Of a stretch of 64,000 bases of DNA, positions 24,920-38,400 are shown one piece after another (within the stretch, counting starts at the first letter, position 1; every line of letters starts with the position of its first letter). A program made the position numbers and the translations under genes. Origin of the DNA: Nomia melanderi. Its lineage: Eukaryota; Arthropoda; Insecta; Hymenoptera; Halictidae. Under the pieces are notes generated by a model that was not told the DNA's origin, searched no databases, and was given only the letters and a program-made list of their open reading frames with translations. The stretch spans positions 5,394,001 through 5,458,000 of the forward strand of contig NC_134999.1 in the NCBI RefSeq assembly GCF_051020985.1. The letters are read 5' to 3'.

Positions 24920-27900
24920 TTGGAACCTATGAGACCTAGTCCTGGAGTCCCATCACAGCTACGTCAAACGGCTCCCCCGACCTTCCTGGCAATTCCGGCC
25001 GACGGAATCAAAGTTTTCAACTTTGGAAACCTGGTTTGTATAGTCTAAAGTCATTTTCGACCAAAAGTATCCAGACCTTCCCAACGGTCATCCGGATGTA
25101 GCCTTGGTCCCTATGAGACCTCTCCCTGGTGTCCAATCACTGCTAAGTCAAATGGCTTCCCCCGACCTTCCTGGCAATTCTGCCCGACGGAATCCAAGTT
25201 ATGCACTTTGGAATCCTGGATTGTATAGTCCAAAGTCAATTTCGACCAAAAGTATCCCGAACTTCCCATCGGTCAGCCGGATGTAGCCTGGGAGCCTATG
25301 AGACCTCGTCCTGGAGTCCCATCACTGCTAAGTCAAATGGCTTCCCACGACCTTCCTGGAAATTCTGCCCAACGGAGTCCAAGTTTTCCACTTTGGAAAC
25401 CTGGTTTGTATAGTCTAATGTCAATTTCGACCAAAAGTATCCCGACCTTCCCATCGGTCAGCCGGATGTAGCCTTGGTCCCTATGAGATCTCTCCCTGGT
25501 GTCCAATCACTTCTATGTCAAATGGCTTCCCCCGATCTTCCTGGCAATTCTGGCCGACGGAATCCAAGTTTTCCACTTTGGAAACCTGGCCTGTATAGTC
25601 TAAAGTCAATTTCGACCAAAAGTATCCCGACCCTCCCATCGTTCAGCCGGATGTAGCCTTGGTCCCTATGAGACCTCTCCCTGGTGTCCAATCACTGCTA
25701 AGTCTAATGGCTTCCCCCGACCTTCCTGGCAATTCTGGCCGACGGAATCCAAGTTTTCCACTTTGAAAACCTGGTTTGTATAGTCTAAAGTCAATTTCGA
25801 CCAAAAGTATCCCGACCTTCCCATCGGTCAGCCGGATGTAGCATTGGTCCCTATGAGACCTCTCCCTGGTGTCCAATCACTGCTATGTCAAATGGCTCCC
25901 CCGACCTTCCTGGCAATTCTGGCCGACGTAATCCAAGTTTTCCACTTTGAAAACCTTGTTTGTATAGACTAAAGACAATTTCGACCAAGAGTATCACGAC
26001 CTTCCCATTGGTCAGCCGGATGTAGCCTTCGTCCCTATGAGACCTCGTCCTGGAGTCCCATCACTGCTAAGTCAAATCACTACCCCCGACCTTCCTCGCA
26101 ATTCTGCCCGTCGGAATCCAAGTTTTGCACTTTGGAAACCTGGATTGTATTGTCTAAAGTCAATTTCGACCAAAAGTATCACGACCTTCCCATCGGTCAG
26201 CCGGATGTAGCCTTGGTCCCTATGAGACATCGTCCTGGTGTCCAATCACTGCTAAGTCAAATGGCTTCCCCCGACCTTCCTGGCAATTCTGGCCGACGGA
26301 ATCCAAGTTTTGCCCTTTGGAAACCCGGATTGTACAGTCTAAAGTCAATTTCGAACAAAAGTATCCCGACCTTCCCATCGGTCAGCCGGATGTATCCTTC
26401 GTCCCTATGAGACATCGTCCTGGAGTCCCATCACTGCTAAGTCAAATGGCTACCCCCGATATTCCTGGCAATTCTGCCCGACGGAATCCAAGTTTTGCAC
26501 TTTGGAAACCTGGATTGTGTAGGCTAAAGTCAATTTCGACCAAAAGTATCCCGAACTTCCCATGGGTCTGCCGGATGTAGCCTTCGTCCCTATGAGACAT
26601 CGTCGTGGAGTCACATCACTGCTAAGTCAAATGGCTGCCACCGACCTTCCTGGCAATTCTGCCCGACGGAATCCAAGTTTTGCACTTTGGAAACCTGGTT
26701 TGTATAGTCTAAAGTCAATTTCGACTAAAAGTATCCCGAACTTTCCATTGGTCAGTCGGATGTAGCCGTGGAACCTATGAGACCTCGTCCTGGAGTCCCA
26801 TCACTGCAAAGTCAAATTGCTACCCCCGACCTACCTGGCAATTCTGCCAACGGAATCCAAGTTTTGCACTTTGGAAACCTGGATTGTATAGTCTAAAGTC
26901 AATTTCGACCAATAGTATCCCGACCTTCCCATCGGTCAGCCGGATGTAGCCTTGGTCCCTATGAGACCTCGTCCTGGAGTCCCATCACAGCTAAGTCAAA
27001 TGGCTCCCCCGACCTTCCTGGCAATTCCGGCCGACGGAATCCAAGTTTTCCACTTTGGAAACCCGGATTGTATAGTCTAAAGTCAATTTCGACCAAAAGT
27101 ATCCCGACCTTCCCATCGGTCAGCCGGATGTAGCGTTCGTCCCTATGAGACATCGTCGTGTAGTCCCATCACTGCTAAGTCAAATGGCTTCCCCCAGATA
27201 TTCCTGGCAATTCTGCCCGACGGAATCCAAGTTTTGCACTTTGGAAACCTGGATTGCATAGTCTAAAGTCAATTTCGGCCAAAAGTATCCCGAACTTCCC
27301 ATGGGTCAGCCGGATGTAGCCTTCGTCCCTATGAGACATCGCCCTGGAGTCCCATCACTGCAAAGTCAAATTGCTACCTCCGACCTACCTGGCAATTCTG
27401 CCAACGGAATCCAAGTTTTGCACTTTGGAAACCTGGATTGTATAGTCTAAAGTCAATTTCGACCAAAAGTATCCCGACCCTCCCATCGGTCAGCCGGATG
27501 TAGGCTTGGTCCCTATGAGACCTCTCCCTGGTGTCCAATCACTGCTAAGTCAAATGGCTTCCCCCGACCTTCCTGGCAATTCTGGCCTACGGAATCCAAG
27601 TTTTCCACTTTGGCAACCTGGTTTGTGTATTCTAAAGTCATTTTCGACCAAAAGTATCCCGACCTTCCCATCGGTCAGCCGGATGTAGCCTTGGAACCTA
27701 TGAGACCTCGTCCTGGAGTCCCATCACTGCTAAGTCAAATGACTACCCCCGACCTTCCTGGCAATTCTGCCCCGAAGGAATGCAAGTTTTGCACTTTGGA
27801 AACCTGGATTGTATAGTCTAAAGTCAATTTCGACCAAAAGTATCCCGACCTTCCCATCGGTCAGCCGGATGTAGCCTTGGTCCCTATGAGAGCTCTCCCT

Positions 27901-29172
27901 GGTGTCCAATCACTGCTAAGTCAAATGGCTTCCCCCGACCTTCCTGCCAATTCTGGCCGACGGAATCCAAGTTTTCCACTTTGAAAACCTGGTTTGTATA
28001 GTCTAAAGTCAATTTCGACCAAAAGTATCCAGACCTTCCCATCGGTCAGCCGGATGTAGCCTTGGAACCTATGAGACCTCGTCCTGGAGTCCCATCACTG
28101 CTAAGTGAAATGACTACCCCCGACCTTCCTGGCAATTCTGCCACGACGAAATGCAAGTTTTGCGCTTTGGAAACCTGGATTGTATAGTCTAAAGTCAATT
28201 TCGACCAAAAGTATCCCGACCTTCCCATCGGTCAGCCGGATGTAGCCTTGGTCCCTACGAGAATTCGTCCTGGAGTCCCATCACAGCTAAGTCAAATGTT
28301 TTCCCCGAGCTTCCTCGCAATTCCGGCCGACGGAAACCAAGTTTTCCACTTTGAAAACCTGGTTTGTATAGTCTAAAGTCAATTTCGACCAAAAGTATCC
28401 CGACCTTCCCATCGGTCAGCCGGATGTAGCCTTGGTCCCTATGAGAGCTCTCCCTGGTGTCCAATCACTGCTAAGTCAAATGGCTTCCCCCGACCTTCCT
28501 GCCAATTCTGGCCGACGGAATCCAAGTTTTCCACTTTGGCAACCTGGTTTGTATAGTCTAAAGTCAATTTCGACCAAAAGTATCCCGACCTTCCCATCGG
28601 TCAGCCGGATGTAGCCTTGGTCCCTATGAGATCTCGTCCTGCAGTCCCATCACTGCTAAGTCAAATGGCTACACCCGACCTTCCCGGCAATTCTGGCCGA
28701 CGTAATCCAAGTTTTCCACTTTGGCAACCTGGTTTGTATAGTCTAAAGTCATTTTCGACCAAAAGTATCCAGACCTTCCCATCGGTCAGCCGGATGTAGC
28801 CTTGGTCCCTATGAGATCTCGTCCTGGAGTCCCATCACTGCTAAGTCAAATGACTACCCCCGACCTTCCTGGCAATTCTGCCCCGACGGAATGCAAGTTT
28901 TCCACTTTGGAAACCTGGCTTGTATAGTCTAAAGTCAATTTCGACCAAAAGTATCCCGACCCTCCCACCGGTCAGCCGGATGTAGCCTTGCTCCCTATGA
29001 GACCTCTCCCTGGTGTCCAATCACTTCTAAGTCAAATGGCTTCTCCCGACCTTCCTGGCAATTCTGGCCGACGGAATCCAAGTTTTCCACTTTGGCAACC
29101 TGGTTTGTATAGTCTAAAGTCAATTTCGACCAAAAGTATCCCGAACCACCCATCGGTCAGCCGGATGTAGCC
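24920..29172 (+). repeat. Mixed monomer region; holds a segment shared with block D (26710-27338)
   Basis: 25474-25843 is the downstream partner of 23441-23810. The stretch 26710-27338 carries actaaaagtatcccgaactt, gtagccgtggaacc, cactgcaaagtcaaattgc, gccaacggaatcc, cgtgtagtcccatc and cccccagatattcc. This same series recurs at about 31705-32333 and 34108-34736, offsets 4995 and 7398 bp. The rest is irregular satellite, including gccacgacgaaatgcaag at about 28139 (a +1 variant also seen near 2430). Confidence 0.82.
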
Positions 29173-30651
29173 TTGGTCCCTATGAGATCTCTCCCTAGTG
29201 TCCTATCACTGCTAAGTCAAATGTTTCCCCCGAGCTTCCTCGAAATTCCGGCCGACGGAATCCAAGTTTTCCACTTTGAAAACCTGGTTTGTATAGTCTA
29301 AAGTCAATTTCGACCAAAAGTATACCGACCTTCCCATCGGTCAGCCGGATGTAGCCTTGGTCCCTATAAGACCTCGTCCTGGAGTCCCATCACTGCTAAG
29401 TCAAATGGCTACCCCCGACCTTCCTGGCTATTCTGCCCGACGGAATCCAAGTTTTGCACTTTGGAAACCTGGATTGTATAGCCTAAAGTCAATTTCGACC
29501 AAAAGTATCCCGACCTTCCCATCGGTCAGCCGGATGTAGCCTTGGTCCCTATAAGACCTCGTCCTGGAGTCCCATCACATCTAAGTCAAATGGCTCCCCC
29601 GACCTTCCTGGCAATTCTGGCCGACGGAATCCAAGTTTTGCACTTTGGAAACCTGGATTGTATAGTCTAAAGTCAATTTCGACCAAAAGTATCCCTACCT
29701 TCCCATCGGTCAGACGGATGTAGCCTTCGTCCCTATGAGACATCGTCCTCGAGTCCCATCACTGCTAAGTCAAATGGCTACCTCCGACCTTCCTGGAAAT
29801 TCTGGCCGACGGAATCCAAGTTTTCCACTTTGGAAACCTGGATTGTTTAGTCTTAAGTCAATTTGGACCAAAAGAATCCCGAACTTCCCATGGGTCTGCC
29901 GGATGTAGCCTTCGTCCCTATGAGACATCGTCCTGGAGTCCCATCACTGCTAAGTCAAATGGCTACCCCCGACCTTCCTGGCAATTCTGCGCGGCGGAAT
30001 CCCAAGTTTTGCACTTTGGAAACCTGGATTGTATAGTCTAAAGTCATATTCGACCAAAAGTATCCCGAACTTCCCATTGGTCAGCCGGATGTAGCCTTGG
30101 TCCCTATGAGACCTCTCCCTGGTGTCCAATGACTGATAAGTCAAATGGCTTCCCCCGACCTTCCTGGCAATTCTGGCCGACGGAATCCAAGTTTTGCACT
30201 TTGGAAACCTGGATTGTATAGTCTAAAGTCAATTTCGACCAAAAGTATACAGACCTTCCCATCGGTCAGCCGAATGTAGCCTTGGAACGTATGAGACCTC
30301 GTCCTGGAGTCCCATCACTGCTAAGTCAAATGGCTACCCCCGACCTACCTGGTAATTCCGGCCGACGGAATCCAAGTTTTCAACTTTGGCAACCTGGTTT
30401 GTATAGTCTAAAGTCAATTTCGACCAAAAGTATCCCGACCCTCCCATCGGTCAGCCGGATGTAGCCTTGGAACCTATGAGACCTCGTCCTGGAGTCCCAT
30501 CACTGCTAAATCAAATGACTACCCCCGACCTTCCTGGCAATTCTGCCCGACGGAATCCAAGTTTTCCACATTGGAAACCTGGATTGTATAGTCTAAAGTC
30601 AATTTGGACCAAAAGAATCCCGAACTTCCCATGGGTCTGCCGGATGTAGCC
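29173..30651 (+). repeat. HOR D related fragment plus mixed monomers
   Basis: 29173 to about 29910 matches 34905-35642 (offset 5732 bp), including gagatctctccctagtgtcc, atgtttcccccgagcttcc, gtcccatcacatctaag, atccctaccttccc, ggctacctccgacc and gtttagtcttaagtcaattt. It is an older or displaced piece of block D. From 29911 to 30651 the order departs from the 13-monomer unit. Confidence 0.82.
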
Positions 30652-33054
30652 TTCGTCCCTATGAGACATCGTCCTGGAGTCCCATCACTGCTAAGTCAAA
30701 TGGCTACCCCCGACCTTCCTGGCAATTCTGCCCGGCGGAATCACAAGTTTTGCACTTTGGAAACCTGGATTGTATAGTCTAAAGTCATATTCGACCAAAA
30801 GTATCCCGAACTTCCCATTGGTCAGCCGGATGTAGCCTTGGTCCCTATGAGACCTCTCCCTGGTGTCCAATGACTGATAAGTCAAATGGCTTCCCCCGAC
30901 CTTCCTGGCAATTCTGGCCGACGGAATCCAAGTTTTGCACTTTGGAAACCTGGATTGTATAGTATAAGGTCAATTTCGATCAAAAGTATCCAGACCTTCC
31001 CATCGGTCAGAAGGATGTAGCCTTGGTCCCTATGAGATCTCGTCCTGGGGTCCCATCACTGCTAAGTCAAATGGCTACCCCCGACCTTCCTGGCAATTCT
31101 GGCCGACGGAATCCAAGTTTTCCACTTTGGAAACCCGGATTGCATAGTCTAAAGTCAATTTCGACCAAAAGTATCCCGAACTTCCCATGGGTCTGCCGGA
31201 TGTAGCCTTCGTCCCTATGAGACATCGTCGTGATGTCCCATCACTGCTAAGTCAAATGGCTACCCCCGACCTTCCTCGCTATTCTGCCCGACGGAATCCA
31301 AGTTTTCCACTTTGGCAACCTGGTTTGTGTAGTCAAAAGTCATTTTCGACCAAAAGTATGCAGACCTTCCCATCGGACAGCCGGATGTAGCCTTGGTCCC
31401 TATGAGACCTCGCCCTGGTTTCCCATCACTGCTAAGTCAAATAACTACACCCAACCTTCCTGGCAATTCTGCCCGACGGTGTCCAAGTTTTTCACTTTGG
31501 AAACCTGGTTTGAATAGTGTAAAGTCAATTTCGACCAAAAGTATCCCGAACTTCCCATCGGTCAGTCGGATGTAGCCTTCGTCCCTATGAGACATCATCC
31601 AGGAGTCCCATCACTGCTAAGTCAAACGGCTACCCCCGACCTTCCTGGCAATTCTGCCCGCCGGAATCGAAGTTTTGCACTTTGGAAACCTGGATTGTAT
31701 AGTGTAAAGTCAATTTCGACTAAAAGTATCCCGAACTTTCCATTGGTCAGTCGGATGTAGCCGTGGAACCTATGAGACCTCGTCCTGGAGTCCCATCACT
31801 GCAAAGTCAAATTGCTACCCCCGACCTACCTGGCAATTCTGCCAACGGAATCCAAGTTTTGCACTTTGGAAACCTGGATTGTATAGTCTAAAGTCAATTT
31901 CGACCAATAGTATCCCGACCTTCCCATCGGTCAGCCGGATGTAGCCTTGGTCCCTATGAGACCTCGTCCTGGAGTCCCATCACAGCTAAGTCAAATGGCT
32001 CCCCCGACCTTCCTGGCAATTCCGGCCGACGGAATCCAAGTTTTCCACGTTGGAAACCCGGATTGTATAGTCTAAAGTCAATTTCGACCAAAAGTATCCC
32101 GACCTTCCCATCGGTCAGCCGGATGTAGCCTTCGTCCCTATGAGACATCGTCGTGTAGTCCCATCACTGCTAAGTCAAATGGCTTCCCCCAGATATTCCT
32201 GGCAATTCTGCCCGACGGAATCCAAGTTTTGCACTTTGGAAACCTGGATTGCATAGTCTAAAGTCAATTTCGGCCAAAAGTATCCCGAACTTCCCATGGG
32301 TCAGCCGGATGTAGCCTTCGTCCCTATGAGATCTCGTCCTGGTGTCCCATCACTGCTAAGTCAAATAACTACACCCAACCTTCCTGGCAATTCTGGCCGA
32401 CGGAATCCAAGTTTTGCACTTTGGAAACCTGGATTGTATAGTCTAAAGTCAATTTCGACCAAAAGTATCCCGAACCACCCATCGGTCAGCCGGATGTAGC
32501 CTTGGTCCCTATGAGATCTCTCCCTAGTGTCCTATCACTGCTAAGTCAAATGTTTCCCCCGAGCTTCCTCGAAATTCCGGCCGACGGAATCCAAGTTTTC
32601 CACTTTGAAAACCTGGTTTGTATAGTCTAAAGTCAATTTCGACCAAAAGTATACCGACCTTCCCATCGGTCAGCCGGATGTAGCCTTGGTCCCTATAAGA
32701 CCTCGTCCTGGAGTCCCATCACTGCTAAGTCAAATGGCTACCCCCGACCTTCCTGGCTATTCTGCCCGACGGAATCCAAGTTTTGCACTTTGGAAACCTG
32801 GATTGTATAGCCTAAAGTCAATTTCGACCAAAAGTATCCCGACCTTCCCATCGGTCAACCGGATGTAGCCTTGGTCCCTATAAGACCTCGTCCTGGAGTC
32901 CCATCACATCTAAGTCAAATGGCTCCCCCGACCTTCCTGGCAATTCTGGCCGACGGAATCCAAGTTTTGCACTTTGGAAACCTGGATTGTATAGTCTAAA
33001 GTCAATTTCGACCAAAAGTATCCCTACCTTCCCATCGGTCAGACGGATGTAGCC
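30652..33054 (+). repeat. Higher-order repeat D, copy 1 (13 monomers, 2403 bp)
   Basis: A 13-monomer unit repeated exactly 2403 bp downstream. Diagnostic features in order: cccggcggaatcacaag, gtcatattcgacc, ctggtgtccaatgactgata, gtcagaaggatgtag, catgggtctgccgg with cgtcgtgatgtccc, gcctggtttc-type monomer ccctggtttcccatcac, catcatccaggag, gcccgccggaatcg, gtagccgtggaacc, ccacgttggaaacc, cggccaaaagtat, cctagtgtcctatcac and catcacatctaag. The unit mixes monomers with left boxes ttggtccc, ttcgtccc and tggaacc. Confidence 0.93.
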
Positions 33055-35457
33055 TTCGTCCCTATGAGACATCGTCCTCGAGTCCCATCACTGCTAAGTC
33101 AAATGGCTACCCCCGACCTTCCTGGCAATTCTGCCCGGCGGAATCACAAGTTTTGCACTTTGGAAACCTGGATTGTATAGTCTAAAGTCATATTCGACCA
33201 AAAGTATCCCGAACTTCCCATTGGTCAGCCGGATGTAGCCTTGGTCCCTATGAGACCTCTCCCTGGTGTCCAATGACTGATAAGTCAAATGGCTTCCCCC
33301 GACCTTCCTGGCAATTCTGGCCGACGGAATCCAAGTTTTGCACTTTGGAAACCTGGATTGTATAGTATAAGGTCAATTTCGATCAAAAGTATCCAGACCT
33401 TCCCATCGGTCAGAAGGATGTAGCCTTGGTCCCTATGAGATCTCGTCCTGGGGTCCCATCACTGCTAAGTCAAATGGCTACCCCCGACCTTCCTGGCAAT
33501 TCTGGCCGACGGAATCCAAGTTTTCCACTTTGGAAACCCGGATTGCATAGTCTAAAGTCAATTTCGACCAAAAGTATCCCGAACTTCCCATGGGTCTGCC
33601 GGATGTAGCCTTCGTCCCTATGAGACATCGTCGTGATGTCCCATCACTGCTAAGTCAAATGGCTACCCCCGACCTTCCTCGCTATTCTGCCCGACGGAAT
33701 CCAAGTTTTCCACTTTGGCAACCTGGTTTGTGTAGTCAAAAGTCATTTTCGACCAAAAGTATGCAGACCTTCCCATCGGACAGCCGGATGTAGCCTTGGT
33801 CCCTATGAGACCTCGCCCTGGTTTCCCATCACTGCTAAGTCAAATAACTACACCCAACCTTCCTGGCAATTCTGCCCGACGGTGTCCAAGTTTTTCACTT
33901 TGGAAACCTGGTTTGAATAGTGTAAAGTCAATTTCGACCAAAAGTATCCCGAACTTCCCATCGGTCAGTCGGATGTAGCCTTCGTCCCTATGAGACATCA
34001 TCCAGGAGTCCCATCACTGCTAAGTCAAACGGCTACCCCCGACCTTCCTGGCAATTCTGCCCGCCGGAATCGAAGTTTTGCACTTTGGAAACCTGGATTG
34101 TATAGTGTAAAGTCAATTTCGACTAAAAGTATCCCGAACTTTCCATTGGTCAGTCGGATGTAGCCGTGGAACCTATGAGACCTCGTCCTGGAGTCCCATC
34201 ACTGCAAAGTCAAATTGCTACCCCCGACCTACCTGGCAATTCTGCCAACGGAATCCAAGTTTTGCACTTTGGAAACCTGGATTGTATAGTCTAAAGTCAA
34301 TTTCGACCAATAGTATCCCGACCTTCCCATCGGTCAGCCGGATGTAGCCTTGGTCCCTATGAGACCTCGTCCTGGAGTCCCATCACAGCTAAGTCAAATG
34401 GCTCCCCCGACCTTCCTGGCAATTCCGGCCGACGGAATCCAAGTTTTCCACGTTGGAAACCCGGATTGTATAGTCTAAAGTCAATTTCGACCAAAAGTAT
34501 CCCGACCTTCCCATCGGTCAGCCGGATGTAGCCTTCGTCCCTATGAGACATCGTCGTGTAGTCCCATCACTGCTAAGTCAAATGGCTTCCCCCAGATATT
34601 CCTGGCAATTCTGCCCGACGGAATCCAAGTTTTGCACTTTGGAAACCTGGATTGCATAGTCTAAAGTCAATTTCGGCCAAAAGTATCCCGAACTTCCCAT
34701 GGGTCAGCCGGATGTAGCCTTCGTCCCTATGAGATCTCGTCCTGGTGTCCCATCACTGCTAAGTCAAATAACTACACCCAACCTTCCTGGCAATTCTGGC
34801 CGACGGAATCCAAGTTTTGCACTTTGGAAACCTGGATTGTATAGTCTAAAGTCAATTTCGACCAAAAGTATCCCGAACCACCCATCGGTCAGCCGGATGT
34901 AGCCTTGGTCCCTATGAGATCTCTCCCTAGTGTCCTATCACTGCTAAGTCAAATGTTTCCCCCGAGCTTCCTCGAAATTCCGGCCGACGGAATCCAAGTT
35001 TTCCACTTTGAAAACCTGGTTTGTATAGTCTAAAGTCAATTTCGACCAAAAGTATACCGACCTTCCCATCGGTCAGCCGGATGTAGCCTTGGTCCCTATA
35101 AGACCTCGTCCTGGAGTCCCATCACTGCTAAGTCAAATGGCTACCCCCGACCTTCCTGGCTATTCTGCCCGACGGAATCCAAGTTTTGCACTTTGGAAAC
35201 CTGGATTGTATAGCCTAAAGTCAATTTCGACCAAAAGTATCCCGACCTTCCCATCGGTCAGCCGGATGTAGCCTTGGTCCCTATAAGACCTCGTCCTGGA
35301 GTCCCATCACATCTAAGTCAAATGGCTCCCCCGACCTTCCTGGCAATTCTGGCCGACGGAATCCAAGTTTTGCACTTTGGAAACCTGGATTGTATAGTCT
35401 AAAGTCAATTTCGACCAAAAGTATCCCTACCTTCCCATCGGTCAGACGGATGTAGCC
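33055..35457 (+). repeat. Higher-order repeat D, copy 2 (13 monomers, 2403 bp)
   Basis: The same 13 monomers in the same order and phase as copy 1. The only differences I noticed are isolated, such as gtcagccggatgtag near 35262 where copy 1 has gtcaaccggatgtag near 32859. At its downstream end the next unit does not follow; the sequence continues with the lineage seen at 29726 (ggctacctccgacc). Confidence 0.93.
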
Positions 35458-38400
35458 TTCGTCCCTATGAGACATCGTCCTCGAGTCCCATCACTGCTAA
35501 GTCAAATGGCTACCTCCGACCTTCCTGGAAATTCTGGCCGACGGAATCCAAGTTTTCCACTTTGGAAACCTGGATTGTTTAGTCTTAAGTCAATTTGGAC
35601 CAAAAGAATCCCGAACTTCCCATGGGTCTGCCGGATGTAGCCTTCGTCCCTATGAGACATCGTCGTGATGTCCCATCACTGCTAAGTCAAATGGCTACCC
35701 CCGACCTTCCTCGCTATTCTGCCCGACGGAATCCAAGTTTTCCACTTTGGCAACCTGGTTTGTGTAGTCAAAAGTCATTTTCGACCAAAAGTATGCAGAC
35801 CTTCCCATCGGACAGCCGGATGTAGCCTTGGTCCCTATGAGACCTCGCCCTGGTTTCCCATCACTGCTAAGTCAAATAACTACACCCAACCTTCCTGGCA
35901 ATTCTGCCCGACGGTGTCCAAGTTTTTCACTTTGGAAACCTGGTTTGAATAGTGTAAAGTCAATTTCGACCAAAAGTATCCCGAACTTCCCATCGGTCAG
36001 TCGGATGTAGCCTTCGTCCCTATGAGACATCATCCAGGAGTCCCATCACTGCTAAGTCAAACGGCTACCCCCGACCTTCCTGGCAATTCTGCCCGCCGGA
36101 ATCCAAGTTTTGCACTTTGGAAACCTGGATTGTATAGTGTAAAGTCAATTTCGACCAAAAGTATCCCGAACTTCCCATCGGTCAGCTGGATGTAGTCTTG
36201 GTCCCTATGATACCTCGTCCTGGGTTCCCATCACTGCTAAGTCAAATGGCTACCCCCGACCTTCATGGCAATTCTGCCCGACGGAATCCAAGTTTTCCAC
36301 TTTGGAAACCTGGATTGTATAGTCTAAAGTCAATTTCGACCAAAAGTATCCCGACCTTCCCATCGGTGAGCCGGATGTAGCCTTCGTCCCTATGAGACAT
36401 CGTCCTGGAGTCCCATCACTGCTAAGTCAAATGGCTACCCCCGACATTCCTGGCTATTCTGCCCGACGGAATCCTAGTTTTGCACTTTGGAAACCTGGAT
36501 TGTATAGTCTAAAGTCAATTTCGACCAAAAGCATCCCGAACTTCCCATGGGTCTGCCGGATGTAGCCTTCGTCCCTATGAGACATCGTCGTGATGTCCCA
36601 CCACTGCTAAGTCAAATGGCTACCCCCGACCTACCTGGTAATTCCGGCCGACGGAATCCAAGTTTTCAACTTTGGCAACCTGGTTTGTATAGTCTAAAGT
36701 CAATTTCGACCAAAAGTATCCCGACCTTCCCATCGGTCAGTCGGATGTAGCCTTCGTCCCTATGAGACATCGTCCTGGAGTCCCATCACTGCTAAGTCAA
36801 ATGGCTACCCCCGACCTTCCTGGCAATTCTGCCCGCCGGAATCCAAGTTTTGCACTTTGGAAACCTGGATTGTATAGTCTAAGGTCAATTTCGACCAAAA
36901 GTATCCAGACCTTCCCATCGGTCAGAAGGATGTAGCCTTGGTCCCTATGAGATCTCGTCCTGGTGTCCCATCACTGCTAAGTCAAATAACTACACCCAAC
37001 CTTCCTGGCTATTCTGCCCGACGGAATCCTAGTTTTGCACTTTGGAAACCTGGATTGTATAGTCTAAAGTCAATTTCGACCAAAAGTATCCCGAACTTCC
37101 CATGGGTCTGCCGGATGTAGCCTTCGTCCCTATGAGACATCGTCGTGATGTCCCATCACTGCTTAGTCAAATGACTACCCCGGCCTTACTGCCAATTCTG
37201 CCCGGCGGAGACCAAGTTTTCCACTTTGGAAACCTGGTTTGTATAGTCTAAAGTCAATTTCGACCAAAAGTATCCCGACCTTCCCATCGGTCAGCCGGAT
37301 GTAGCCTTGGTCCCTATAAGACCTCGTCCTGGAGTCCCATCACATCTAAGTCAAATGGCTCCCCCGACCTTCCTGGCAATTCTGGCCGACGGAATCCAAG
37401 TTTTGCACTTTGGAAACCTGGATTGTATAGTCTAAAGTCAATTTCGACCAAAAGTATCCCTACCTTCCCATCGGTCAGACGGATGTAGCCTTCGTCCCTA
37501 TGAGACATCGTCCTCGAGTCCCATCACTGCTAAGTCAAATGGCTACCTCCGACCTTCCTGGAAATTCTGGCCGACGGAATCCAAGTTTTCCACTTTGGAA
37601 ACCTGGATTGTTTAGTCTAAAGTCAATTTGGACCAAAAGAATCCCGAACTTCCCATGGGTCTGCCGGATGTAGCCTTCGTCCCTATGAGACATCGTCCTG
37701 GAGTCCCATCACTGCTAAGTCAAATGGCTACCCCCGAACTTCCTGGCAATTCTGCCCGGCGGAATCCAAGTTTTGCACTTTGGAAACCTGGATTGTATAG
37801 TCTAAAGTCATATTCGACCAAAAGCATCCCGAACTTCCCATTGGTCAGCCGGATGTAGCCTTGGTCCCTATGAGACCTCTCCCTGGTGTCCAATGACTGA
37901 TAAGTCAAATGGCTTCCCACGACCTTCCTGGCAATTATGGCCGACGGAATCCAAGTTTTGCACTTTGGAAACCTGGATTGTATAGTCTAAAGTCAATTTC
38001 GACCAAAAGTATCCCGAACTTCCCATTGGTCAGTCGGATGTAGCCTTGGAACCTATGAGACCTCGTCCTGGAGTCCCATCACTGCTAAGTCAAATGGGTC
38101 CCCCGACCTTCCTGGCAATTCCGGCCGACGGAATCCAAGTTTTCAACTTTGGAAACCTGGTTTGTATAGTCTAAATTCAATTTCGACAAAAAGTATCCCG
38201 ACCTTCCCATCGGTCTGCCGGATGTAGCCTTCGTCCCTATGAGACATCGTCGTGATGACCCATTACTGCTAAGTCAAATGGCTACCCCCGACCTTCCTGG
38301 CTATTCTGCCCGACGGAATCCAAGTTTTCCACTTTGGCAACCTGGTTTGTATAGTCAAAAGTCATTTTCGACCAAAAGTATCCAGACCTTCCCATCGGAC

